The notes beneath the pieces are model-generated. The model searched no databases and had not been told where the DNA came from. It saw nothing but the letters and a program-made list of their open reading frames with translations. Shown here piece by piece: positions 31,295 through 38,829 of a stretch of 45,281 bases of DNA (the stretch's first letter is position 1; the number at the start of each line of letters is the position of its first letter). Source of the DNA: CF-161 sp035259145 (GTDB taxonomy: Bacteria > Chloroflexota > Dormibacteria > Dormibacterales > Dormibacteraceae). The stretch is from the NCBI GenBank assembly GCA_035259145.1, contig DATFWQ010000053.1, forward strand, positions 1-45,281. Direction: 5' to 3'. Both the position numbers and the translations under genes were made by a program.

Positions 31295-31483
31295 GTAAGC
31301 CGAAGTGGCCCGCAGTTGTGCCGCAGGTGGACCAAGTGCTGGGGAATTGCCCTATCAGAGGGCCCGGGAGAGGGCCTACTGCCGGCGGTTGGTCCAATGC
31401 CGATTCATGGCCAGCGGCCTCGGCCAGCGTGCACTCGGATGCACGCCCGCGCTGCCTGAACTCGCGGTAGTCTCATAGGGCAC
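31295..31483 (+). other. structured non-coding gap where sepF would be expected
   Basis: 189 bases with no credible gene. GGACCAA (31329-31335) is complementary to TTGGTCC (31389-31395). Inside lie GCCCT-ATCAG-AGGGC (31349-31363) and a further GGCCC/GGGCC pairing, so the RNA could fold as one closed domain or act as a terminator for yggS. TAGTCT just before the yggT start is a -10 candidate. Confidence 0.4.
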
Positions 31484-31723
31484 ATGACATTCGTACTGCA
31501 GCTGGTCATCATCGCCTTCATGCTCTGCCTGGTGATCCGGGCGGTCTTCAGCTTTGTCGAGCCGTATCCCAAGAATCAAGTCCACCAGTTCACGTTCAGG
31601 GTCACCGAACCCTTCATCGCGCCCGTGCGGCGACTGGTGCCCCCCGTTGGTGGGTTCGACATCGCCTTCCTGCTCGTTTTCATCGCCGTGTCGATGCTCT
31701 TGCAGCTCGTCGGGCGATTCTGA
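31484..31723 (+). CDS. yggT: YggT family membrane protein (YlmG)
   Basis: A 79-aa protein with two transmembrane helices (residues about 3-24 and 57-77) joined by FVEPYPKNQVHQFTFRVTEP and FIAPVRRLVPPVGGFDIAFL. The latter is the YggT signature (tEPfLaPiRRliPp.gg.D). The family is linked to membrane or nucleoid distribution and, in Gram-positives, to division gene neighbourhoods. TAGTCT about 13 bases upstream of ATG 31484 is a plausible -10, giving a very short leader. It precedes the T-box/ileS unit. Confidence 0.9.
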   Translation: MTFVLQLVIIAFMLCLVIRAVFSFVEPYPKNQVHQFTFRVTEPFIAPVRRLVPPVGGFDIAFLLVFIAVSMLLQLVGRF

Positions 31724-31820
31724 GCGGACGCTGAACGCCGCATTTGTGACCCGGTCGTCGGAAGCGGGCGTCGCTCGGTAGCGACAGCCTGCGAGCTGTG
31801 TCCGAGCGCGAAAAGACCGG

Positions 31821-31826
31821 TAGACT
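31821..31826 (+). promoter_or_regulatory. possible -10 of the ileS T-box transcript
   Basis: TAGACT at 31821-31826 would start transcription near 31833, just before the first leader stem. The -35 region (GTGTCC about 17 bases upstream) is weak. Confidence 0.4.
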
Positions 31827-31832
31827 ACTAGG

Positions 31833-32036
31833 ACCCTCGGCGACGACGGAGACGGGTAAGCTCGTCACCTGCCTCGTACAGAGAGCCCGCGGTGCTGAGA
31901 TGCGGGCCGGTGGCCGGCGAGCTGAGATCACTCCCGAGCCGAACCCCCGCGCTAGCGCAGCGGCTAGCGGTTGAGCGCCCGGTGACAGCCGGGAATCTGG
32001 GTGGTACCGCGGGCTGCGGCACAGCTCGTCCCAGAG
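31833..32036 (+). promoter_or_regulatory. T-box leader of ileS (specifier AUC, probably translational)
   Basis: The T-box sequence TGGGTGGTACCGCG (31998-32011) is a full match to the conserved tRNA acceptor-end binding element. Upstream, ACAGAGAG (31878-31885) and the stem GCCCGC/GCGGGC (31885-31907) lead to GAGATCACTCCCGAGC, where ATC (31927-31929) fits the isoleucine specifier in the usual GA-x-specifier-ACTCC context. After the T-box there is no T-tract or terminator hairpin. Instead CGTCC (32027-32031) can pair with GGACG (32049-32053), which overlaps the ileS ribosome site. This suggests control of translation by uncharged tRNA-Ile, as in actinobacterial ileS leaders. The 5' limit is approximate. 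Confidence 0.9.
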
Positions 32037-32059
32037 TTGCAACAGAGAGGACGGCGCGC

Positions 32060-34900
32060 ATGCAGACCAGAAAAGTGTTCCAGGAAGTCAGCTCCAGGCC
32101 CACCCTGCCCCAACTCGAGCGGGAGATCATGGAGCTGTGGCAGCGCGAGGGCACTTTCGAGGCCAGCCTCTCGAGACGCCAGGGTGCACCGCGGTGGATC
32201 TTCTACGAAGGCCCGCCAACCGCCAACGGCAAACCTGGCACCCACCACGTGCTGGCTCGGGCGTTCAAGGACCTGTTCCCCCGCTACCGCACCATGAAGG
32301 GGTTCTTCGTGGAGCGCAAAGCGGGCTGGGACACGCACGGCCTGCCGGTCGAGCTCGAGATCGAAAAGAAGCTTGGAATCTCGGGCAAGCAGCAGATAGA
32401 AGAGTTCGGCATCGACAGGTTCAACGAACTCTGCCGTCAGAGCGTCTACACCTACGTCGACGCGTGGACCGAGATGTCAAAGCGGATGGCCTTCTGGCAG
32501 GACTACGACAACGCCTACTGGACCCTGACCTCCGACTACATCCAGTCGGTCTGGTGGGCGCTCAAGACGATGTGGGATCGCGGCCTGATCTACAAGGGCT
32601 TTCGGGTGGCGCCCTACTGTCCGAGGTGCATGACGCCACTCTCCAGCCACGAGCTTGGCCAGGGCTGGCACGACGACACGCCCGACCCCAGCGTCTACGT
32701 CCGCTTCCGGCTGAAGACCGACCCAAAGACCAGCATCCTCGCCTGGACCACCACACCCTGGACACTGCCGGGCAACGTCGCACTCGCCGTCGACGAGAAC
32801 GTCGACTACGTCAAGGTCAAGCAGGGAGATGAATTCTTGATCCTCGCCGAGGCCAGGTTGGAGGTGCTGCACGGCGAATACGAGATAGTCGAGCGCCTGA
32901 AGGGGTCCGATCTCGTCGACCTCGACTACGAACCCCTCTACACCTACCTGCCACCCAAAGAGCGTGCCTGGTTCGTGGTCGCGGCCGACTTCGTCTCCGT
33001 CGACGAGGGCACCGGCGTGGTACACACGTCGGCGACTTACGGCGTTGACGACCTGCGCCTGTGCCAGGAGAAAGGTATTCCCGTGCGCCACACGGTCGAC
33101 CTCCGGGGTCGCTTCATGCTCGAGGTGGAGAAGTTCGCCGGACAGTTCGTCAAGGAGGCCGACCCGCACATCGTCGACGACCTGCGCAGCCGCGGGCTGA
33201 TCTATTCGGAGGGCGAGATCCGGCATACCTACCCGTTCTGCTGGCGCTGCGACACGCCCCTGATCTACTACGCGCTCGACTCGTGGTACATCGGTACGAC
33301 AGACTTCAAGGCTGAGCTGCTGGCAAACAACGCGGCGACGAACTGGATCCCGGCTCACGTCAAGACTGGCCGAATGGGCGACTGGTTGGAGAACAACGTC
33401 GACTGGGCGTTCTCGCGGTCCCGCTACTGGGGCACTCCCCTGCCGTTCTGGGTCTGCGCCGCTTGCGGCGCTCAGCGCTGCGTCGGCTCGGCCGACGAGC
33501 TCGGTATCGACCCCGAGGGCGACCTGCATCGACCGTTCATCGACACCGTCAGGCTGCCGTGCGAGCGGTGCGACGGCGACATGGAACGCGTGCCCGAGGT
33601 CCTCGACGCGTGGTTCGACTCCGGCTCTATGCCCTTCGCACAGCGCGGCTATCCCCGCAAGGGCAGAAAAGAGTTCGAAGCGACATTTCCCGCGGACTTC
33701 ATCGCCGAAGCGCTTGATCAGACCCGTGGCTGGTTCTATACGTTGCTGGCAATCTCGACCATGCTGTTCGACCAGAACGCGTATCGAAACGTGATCAGCC
33801 TTGGCCTCGTGATCGACCTCGCGGGCAAGAAGGCCAGCAAGTCGCGCGGTAATGTTCTGGACCCGAACTATCTCTTCGACACTTACGGTGCTGACGCCCT
33901 CCGCTGGTTCTTCTACACGGCCACTGTGGGCGAGAACTACCGGATGGGGGACAGGCCGCTTCAGGAGATCGTGCGACAGTTCCTGCTCACGTTGTGGAAC
34001 GTCTACTCGTTTTTCGTCACGTACGCGAACATCGATGGCTTCAGGCCCGGGCGGGAGGATTCGGTGCCGCTAGCAGACCGCTCAGTGCTCGATCGCTGGG
34101 TCCTGTCCCGGCTCAGCCATCTGGTGCAGACCGTGGACGAGGCGCTGGAGCGCTATGACGTCAATGCAGCCGCACGGCCGGTCCAGGACTTCGTCGAAGA
34201 CCTCTCGAACTGGTACGTGCGGCGGTCGCGGCGCCGCTTCTGGAAATCGGAGTCCGACGCCGATAAGCTGGCGGCTCACCAGACGCTCTATACAACCCTG
34301 GTCACGCTGTCGCGGCTTCTGGCGCCCTTTACGCCGTTCCTGGCTGAGGCGATCCACCGCAACCTGTGCGATGGTGAGAGCGTGCACCTCGCCGACTACC
34401 CGAGGCACGACCTCAGCGCTCGGGACGTGGCCCTCGAAGACGAGATGGCGCGGGCCCGGCAAGCCGTCCAGGCGGGCCTGGCCGCACGGGACGCGGCGCG
34501 AATCAAGGTTCGTCAGCCCCTGTCCGCGCTGACCCTTACGAGCGAGCTGGCGCCTGAGGTGGCTGCGATCGTCCAGGACGAGCTGAACGTCAAGGAGCTG
34601 CGTCTGGGCGACGAGCTGGCCCTCGATACCACGATCACGGAACCGCTTCGTCTCGAGGGAATGGCTCGTGATGCCGTGCGGATCGTCCAGGATCTGCGCA
34701 AGCGCAGCGGTTTGAGGATCGAAGACCGCATTCGCCTCTGGTACGAGGGGAATGCGGATTGGTCGCTGGCGTTCGAGCGCTTTGGCGACTCGATCGCCGC
34801 TGAGACGCTTGCCGTCGAGATAACGGCCGGCCGTGACCACGACCTCGACGGCGAGGCCGAAGGAGGAGGACTCTGGATCGGGCTAAAGAGAATCAGTTGA
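32060..34900 (+). CDS. ileS: isoleucyl-tRNA synthetase
   Basis: A 946-aa class I synthetase charging tRNA-Ile. The HIGH-equivalent lies in PPTANGKPGTHHVLAR (Gly60-Thr-His-His63). Next are KAGWDTHGLPVELEIEKKLG, the editing (CP1) domain with AWTTTPWTLPGNVAL, the zinc-like CRWCD/CWRCDTPL cysteines, DQTRGWFYTLL, and KASKS (591-595) in place of KMSKS. The anticodon-binding domain follows. The HIGH region resembles the type 2 (eukaryote-like) IleS, which is often mupirocin tolerant. The protein is somewhat shorter than typical type 2 enzymes. ATG 32060 has AGAGAGGA at 32044-32051. The frame is open upstream through the T-box but is not coding there. Confidence 0.96.
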   Translation: MQTRKVFQEVSSRPTLPQLEREIMELWQREGTFEASLSRRQGAPRWIFYEGPPTANGKPGTHHVLARAFKDLFPRYRTMKGFFVERKAGWDTHGLPVELEIEKKLGISGKQQIEEFGIDRFNELCRQSVYTYVDAWTEMSKRMAFWQDYDNAYWTLTSDYIQSVWWALKTMWDRGLIYKGFRVAPYCPRCMTPLSSHELGQGWHDDTPDPSVYVRFRLKTDPKTSILAWTTTPWTLPGNVALAVDENVDYVKVKQGDEFLILAEARLEVLHGEYEIVERLKGSDLVDLDYEPLYTYLPPKERAWFVVAADFVSVDEGTGVVHTSATYGVDDLRLCQEKGIPVRHTVDLRGRFMLEVEKFAGQFVKEADPHIVDDLRSRGLIYSEGEIRHTYPFCWRCDTPLIYYALDSWYIGTTDFKAELLANNAATNWIPAHVKTGRMGDWLENNVDWAFSRSRYWGTPLPFWVCAACGAQRCVGSADELGIDPEGDLHRPFIDTVRLPCERCDGDMERVPEVLDAWFDSGSMPFAQRGYPRKGRKEFEATFPADFIAEALDQTRGWFYTLLAISTMLFDQNAYRNVISLGLVIDLAGKKASKSRGNVLDPNYLFDTYGADALRWFFYTATVGENYRMGDRPLQEIVRQFLLTLWNVYSFFVTYANIDGFRPGREDSVPLADRSVLDRWVLSRLSHLVQTVDEALERYDVNAAARPVQDFVEDLSNWYVRRSRRRFWKSESDADKLAAHQTLYTTLVTLSRLLAPFTPFLAEAIHRNLCDGESVHLADYPRHDLSARDVALEDEMARARQAVQAGLAARDAARIKVRQPLSALTLTSELAPEVAAIVQDELNVKELRLGDELALDTTITEPLRLEGMARDAVRIVQDLRKRSGLRIEDRIRLWYEGNADWSLAFERFGDSIAAETLAVEITAGRDHDLDGEAEGGGLWIGLKRIS

Positions 34901-35358
34901 CCAGTGCGTCGGGCGGCCGGGTGCTCTTCACCGTGCTCGCGGTGCTCGTATTCATCGCCGACCGCATCAGCAAGGAGCTGATCACGGCCAATGTGCCGTT
35001 TGGCTCCGAGCGCGAAGTGCTGCCACACGTGTGGATCACCAATACGCTCAACGCCGGTGCCGCGTTTGGCGTGGCCCAGAATGGCACGCCACTGTTCTTG
35101 ATCGCATCGGTCGTGGTTGCGGCGGGTCTGGTGTATTACGTCGTCCGCAGCCCCATCGGTGCGTGGACAGGAGCTCTGCTGGGGCTGATCATGGGCGGCA
35201 CCGTGGGCAACGGCTACGACCGCGTCGTCTACCACACAGTGACGGATTTCGTGGCGCTCCACTGGTGGCCGGTCTTCAACGTGGCGGACTCCGCCATCTC
35301 GGTCGGGGTGGCCCTCCTGCTGGCCGGGTATCTGGTGCGGGGCAAACGCACCGGCTGA
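34897..35358 (+). CDS. lspA: signal peptidase II (lipoprotein signal peptidase)
   Basis: A 153-aa membrane aspartyl protease that removes prolipoprotein signal peptides. It has four helices. The N-terminal VFIADRISKELI and the TLNAGAAFGVA block are followed by GGTVGNGYDRV. The catalytic Asp pair is Asp117 (TVTDF) and Asp131 (FNVADSAI). The start TTG 34897 overlaps the ileS stop as TTGA, and AGGAGGA lies at 34861-34867, well upstream. The ileS-lspA-rluD order is widely conserved. A likely substrate is the lipoprotein encoded at 38043. Confidence 0.94.
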   Translation: MTSASGGRVLFTVLAVLVFIADRISKELITANVPFGSEREVLPHVWITNTLNAGAAFGVAQNGTPLFLIASVVVAAGLVYYVVRSPIGAWTGALLGLIMGGTVGNGYDRVVYHTVTDFVALHWWPVFNVADSAISVGVALLLAGYLVRGKRTG

Positions 35359-36233
35359 GGGTCACCGGCACAGACGCCCGGCTCGACCGTGCCCTGGCTG
35401 CGCTGGAGCCTGAGCTCAGCCGCTCCGCCGCGGCCAGGCTGATACGCTCCGGGCGGGTGCGGCTCAACGGGCGTCAGGCTCGCCCCGCCGAGGCTGTTCG
35501 AGCCGGCGACCTCATCGAGTACGAGCTGCCTGAGTTCGAGGTACTGGAGCCGCGGCCAGAGCGGATCCCCATCTCGGTCGTTCACGAAGACGCGGACCTG
35601 GTCGTAGTGGACAAGCCGCCAGGGATGGTCGTCCACCCATCGGCCGGCCACCATTCGGGAACGCTGGTGCACGCCCTGCTCGGACTGGGGGGCGCATGGT
35701 CGACCATCGGCGGCATCGCTCGCCCGGGTATCGTGCACCGTCTGGACAAAGGAACCTCAGGCTTGATCCTCGCGGCCCGCACCGACCTGGCGCACCGTGA
35801 TCTGGCCGCCCAGCTGGCTGACCGCACGCTTTCGCGCCAGTACCTGGCGATCGTGCGCGGTGGACTGACGGGCCAGCAAGTGGTCGAGGGAGCCATCGGC
35901 CGCCATCCGCGCGATCGCCTGCGCATGGCGGTGGTCGCGGGTGGCCGGCCAGCCCGTACCCGGGTCGAGCCGGTCGAGCGCCGCCGCGGTCATACACTCG
36001 TCCAGTGCGATCTGGAGACAGGGCGCACCCACCAGATCAGGGTGCACCTGGCCGCTCTGGGCCATCCGGTGGCCGGCGATGCCGTGTATGGGAGGCGGCG
36101 GCCGGGTGACCCCGAACGACCGATGCTGCACGCTCACCGGTTGCGGTTTCGCCACCCGCGGACGGGCGAGACCATGACCTTCGAGGCACCGCCGCCACTC
36201 GATTTCGCAGCATTCTGGGATAGCCTGACGTGA
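35355..36233 (+). CDS. rluD: 23S rRNA pseudouridine synthase RluD family, apparent CTG start
   Basis: A 292-aa RluA/RluD-family protein. An S4 domain spans residues about 8-60 (ARLDRALAALEPELSRSAAA, RLIRSGRVRLNGRQARP). The catalytic domain has VVDKPPGMVVHPSAGH, the active-site Asp131 in HRLDKGTSGL and ETGRTHQIRVHLAALGHPVAGD. No ATG, GTG or TTG occurs in frame near the expected N terminus. CTG 35355 forms a CTGA overlap with the lspA stop and gives LRVTGTDARLDR, exactly where the family begins. The nearest upstream conventional start, a GTG near 35260, would overlap lspA by about 95 bases. Confidence 0.88.
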   Translation: MRVTGTDARLDRALAALEPELSRSAAARLIRSGRVRLNGRQARPAEAVRAGDLIEYELPEFEVLEPRPERIPISVVHEDADLVVVDKPPGMVVHPSAGHHSGTLVHALLGLGGAWSTIGGIARPGIVHRLDKGTSGLILAARTDLAHRDLAAQLADRTLSRQYLAIVRGGLTGQQVVEGAIGRHPRDRLRMAVVAGGRPARTRVEPVERRRGHTLVQCDLETGRTHQIRVHLAALGHPVAGDAVYGRRRPGDPERPMLHAHRLRFRHPRTGETMTFEAPPPLDFAAFWDSLT

Positions 36234-36817
36234 CCCAGTCCGACCCCACGCGGCGCGGCATGCTGATCGTGATGTCCGGTCCGGGCGGCGTCGGCAAGGA
36301 CACGTTGATCGCGATGCTGAGGGCCGGCGACCCGCGACTCTGCTACTCGGTCTCCTACACGACCAGGCCACGCCGCGACTATGAGGTCGACGGCAAGCAC
36401 TACAGCTTCGTGGACGAAGACGGCTTCGCGCGGCTGGCCGCCGAGGGTGAGCTGCTCGAGCACGCCCACATCAGCGGCTACCAGTACGGCACCTCAGCCA
36501 GCCGGATTGATGAAGCGCTGGCGCGAGGCAGAGACGTCATCCTGAAGATCGACGTGCAAGGTGCGGAGCAGGTGCGACAGCGCCGGCCGGAGGCGGTATT
36601 CATCTTCATCAGCCCTCCCTCGATGGAGGAGCTGATGCGACGGAGGCAGCATCGAGGTAGCGAGCCTGAGCCCACCATTCAGGCCCGACAGCGGCTGGCG
36701 GAGGTCGAGATGGGCTACTCAGAGCGCTACGACCACGTAGTGGTCAATGACGACGCCGAGCGGGCGGTGGGCCAGATCCAGGCCATCCTCGAACGTGCGC
36801 GAAAGGTGCGCGCGTGA
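36230..36817 (+). CDS. gmk: guanylate kinase
   Basis: A 195-aa GMP kinase (GMP to GDP). The P-loop is VMSGPGGVGKDTLI near residues 14-27, then SVSYTTRPRRDYEVDGKHYS and FVDEDGF (GMP site), LLEHAHISGYQYGTS, and ILKIDVQGAEQVRQ; the lid contains EELMRRRQHRG. The start GTG 36230 overlaps the rluD stop as GTGA, and the end overlaps coaBC as GTGA. In most bacteria rpoZ separates gmk and coaBC; here the two genes are fused by overlap and rpoZ is absent. Confidence 0.95.
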   Translation: MTQSDPTRRGMLIVMSGPGGVGKDTLIAMLRAGDPRLCYSVSYTTRPRRDYEVDGKHYSFVDEDGFARLAAEGELLEHAHISGYQYGTSASRIDEALARGRDVILKIDVQGAEQVRQRRPEAVFIFISPPSMEELMRRRQHRGSEPEPTIQARQRLAEVEMGYSERYDHVVVNDDAERAVGQIQAILERARKVRA

Positions 36818-38046
36818 GCCCGCTGGAGCCTGGCGAGGTCCCCCGATCGCTGGCCGGGCTGCGCATCGCCGTCCTGGTATCGGGCGGGATCGCAGCCTAC
36901 AAGGTGGCCGATCTTGTGTCCAGGCTGGTCCAGGCGAACTCGGAGGTCCGCGTTGCAATGACAGAGTCCGCAACCCGCTTCGTAGGCCCGCCGACATTCC
37001 GGGGCGTCTCTGGACGGCCGGTCCTCACCGATCTCTTCGCTTCTGACGGTGCGCCCGAGCCACACGTGGAGCTCGGGGACTGGGCACAGGTCGTGCTGGT
37101 CGCGCCTGCAACCGCTGACGTGCTGGCCAGGATAGCTCAGGGGCGTGCGGACGACCCCGTCGCGGCAACGGTCCTGGCAGCTCGCTGCCCGGCTGTCATC
37201 GCGCCGGCGATGAACGACGCGATGTGGTCCAAGCCGGTGGTGGCAGAGAACGTGGCGACGCTTCGGAGGCGTGGCTATCTGGTGGTCGAGCCGGAAGCAG
37301 GACATCTGGCGAGCGGCCATGTTGGCGCCGGGCGTCTGCCTGGAGCGCAGACCCTGCTGACGGCCATGGCTCAGGCAGTTGGGCAACCCCGCGACCTCGC
37401 CGGGCGGCGCGTGGTGGTGACCGCCGGCGGGACCCGCGAGCCAATCGACCCGGTGCGGTTCATCAGCAACTACTCGAGCGGCAGGATGGGCTACGCCGTG
37501 GCAGCCGCCGCTGCGGACCGGGGGGCGTGGGTCACGCTGATCACCACCGCCCAGCACGCTCCCCATCCGGGCGTCCAGGCCCGGCATGTGGAGACGGCGG
37601 AGGATATGCGGCTGGCTCTGCGCGAGGAGCTCCCAGGCTCACAATTGCTGGTCATGGCGGCAGCCGTAGCCGATTTTCGACCAGCTCGCAAGATGGAGCA
37701 CAAGATCAGGCGTGAGGAGCAGCCCGGGCTGGTCCTGGAGCTCGAGCGAATCGAGGACATCCTCGGGGACGTGGCACGCGAGCCGGGTGCCGAAGGCGTG
37801 TACCGGCTGGGGTTTGCGGCCGAGGACGCTGACCTGCTGGCCAGTGCCCAGCAGAAGATGGCGCGGAAGAGCCTGGACGCCATATTCGCCAACGACATAA
37901 GCCGCAGAGATATCGGCTTTGGCGCGGACGACAACGCCGGTATGCTGCTCCTGCGCGATGGGACACGCCTGGACTTCGAGCGGATGAACAAACGTGAGAT
38001 TGCCGACCGGCTCCTCGATGTTGTAGTTCCGCGCTTGAAATCGTGA
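36814..38046 (+). CDS. coaBC: bifunctional phosphopantothenoylcysteine decarboxylase/synthetase CoaBC
   Basis: A 410-aa bifunctional coenzyme A enzyme. The CoaC (FMN decarboxylase) half has VLVSGGIAAYKVADLVSRL, VELGDWAQVVLVAPATADVL and PAMNDAMW. The active-site flap reads HLASGHVGAGRLP, with Ser167 where E. coli and many others have the catalytic Cys (LACG..G.GR). The CoaB half has VVVTAGGTREPIDPVRFISN, SSGRMGYAVA, AAAVADFRPA, and a later NDISRRDIGFGADDNA. GTG start, GTGA overlaps on both sides. The Ser variant occurs in some lineages as far as I recall, so the gene is probably functional. Confidence 0.94.
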   Translation: MSPLEPGEVPRSLAGLRIAVLVSGGIAAYKVADLVSRLVQANSEVRVAMTESATRFVGPPTFRGVSGRPVLTDLFASDGAPEPHVELGDWAQVVLVAPATADVLARIAQGRADDPVAATVLAARCPAVIAPAMNDAMWSKPVVAENVATLRRRGYLVVEPEAGHLASGHVGAGRLPGAQTLLTAMAQAVGQPRDLAGRRVVVTAGGTREPIDPVRFISNYSSGRMGYAVAAAAADRGAWVTLITTAQHAPHPGVQARHVETAEDMRLALREELPGSQLLVMAAAVADFRPARKMEHKIRREEQPGLVLELERIEDILGDVAREPGAEGVYRLGFAAEDADLLASAQQKMARKSLDAIFANDISRRDIGFGADDNAGMLLLRDGTRLDFERMNKREIADRLLDVVVPRLKS

Positions 38047-38819
38047 AACGACTGCTGGCCGGTGCGCTCCTCGGGATTGTTATGGTGGCGGGCTGCGGCG
38101 GGACCCGCTCGCAGTCAGACCAGGACAAAGACGGCAGGCTGCTGGGCGACGCGCTCCGCTCCGCGTACTCGGCCGGGGCGGGATTCAAGATGGACCAGCA
38201 GCTCGTGATCCTGGGTGGGGACATCCCCTCCGGCCAGGCGTTTCAGGTCCACGCGACCGTGGACAACGGCATCCTGAAGAACGACACGGCCAGGTTTGGT
38301 TACAAGATCCAGCAGGGGCGGCAGACGGTCATGTACTACGACATGCTCATTGCTCAGCAGCAGCTCTACGTGAAAGCGCGGAACGCTACGACCTGGAAGA
38401 CGACGGCACTGCTGTCGACGACCACGCTCTATCCGACGCTGCGACTCGACCTCGTGCGCGAGACCGTCCTGCTCGCACGTTCGATCTCCTCTGGATCGAT
38501 CACTCACATCGACGCGGGGTTCGCCCGCAAGTACACGGTCCAGCCGGCTCCGGACCAGCTCGAGCAGCTCGAATCGATTCCTGTCCAGGGCACTGCGGAA
38601 GACACCTTTCTGAAGACGGCCAGAGCGCAGATGGACATCTACCTGATACTGCCAGGCAACAAGTTGGGACGGATCGAGCTCCAGATGACGGGCACCGACC
38701 CCACGAACGGGGAGAAGCAGGACGTCACGAGTACGCTGGACCTGCGACCAGCCAGGGTTCCCGCCATCCAGGCGCCGAGCGATGCCGAACAGGTGTCCCC
38801 TGCCGACATCCTGAAGTAG
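38043..38819 (+). CDS. lipoprotein, LppX/LprG- or LolA-like, unknown function
   Basis: A 258-aa exported lipoprotein. The signal peptide KRLLAGALLGIVMVAGCGG ends in a lipobox with Cys18. The mature part is rich in beta-strand patterns (VHATVDNGILKNDTARFGYK, MYYDMLIAQQQLYVKARN, MDIYLILPGNKLGRIELQM), reminiscent of the LppX_LprAFG/LolA half-barrel that binds lipids; the similarity is by pattern only. GTG start overlapping the coaBC stop as GTGA. Its position between coaBC and priA is unusual. Processing would require LspA, encoded 3 kb upstream. Confidence 0.75.
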   Translation: MKRLLAGALLGIVMVAGCGGTRSQSDQDKDGRLLGDALRSAYSAGAGFKMDQQLVILGGDIPSGQAFQVHATVDNGILKNDTARFGYKIQQGRQTVMYYDMLIAQQQLYVKARNATTWKTTALLSTTTLYPTLRLDLVRETVLLARSISSGSITHIDAGFARKYTVQPAPDQLEQLESIPVQGTAEDTFLKTARAQMDIYLILPGNKLGRIELQMTGTDPTNGEKQDVTSTLDLRPARVPAIQAPSDAEQVSPADILK

Positions 38820-38829
38820 CCTTAGCTGT

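Noticed and set aside
31892..32059. N-terminal extension of IleS through the T-box
   Set aside because: The sequence is the conserved T-box RNA leader and a good ribosome site precedes ATG 32060.
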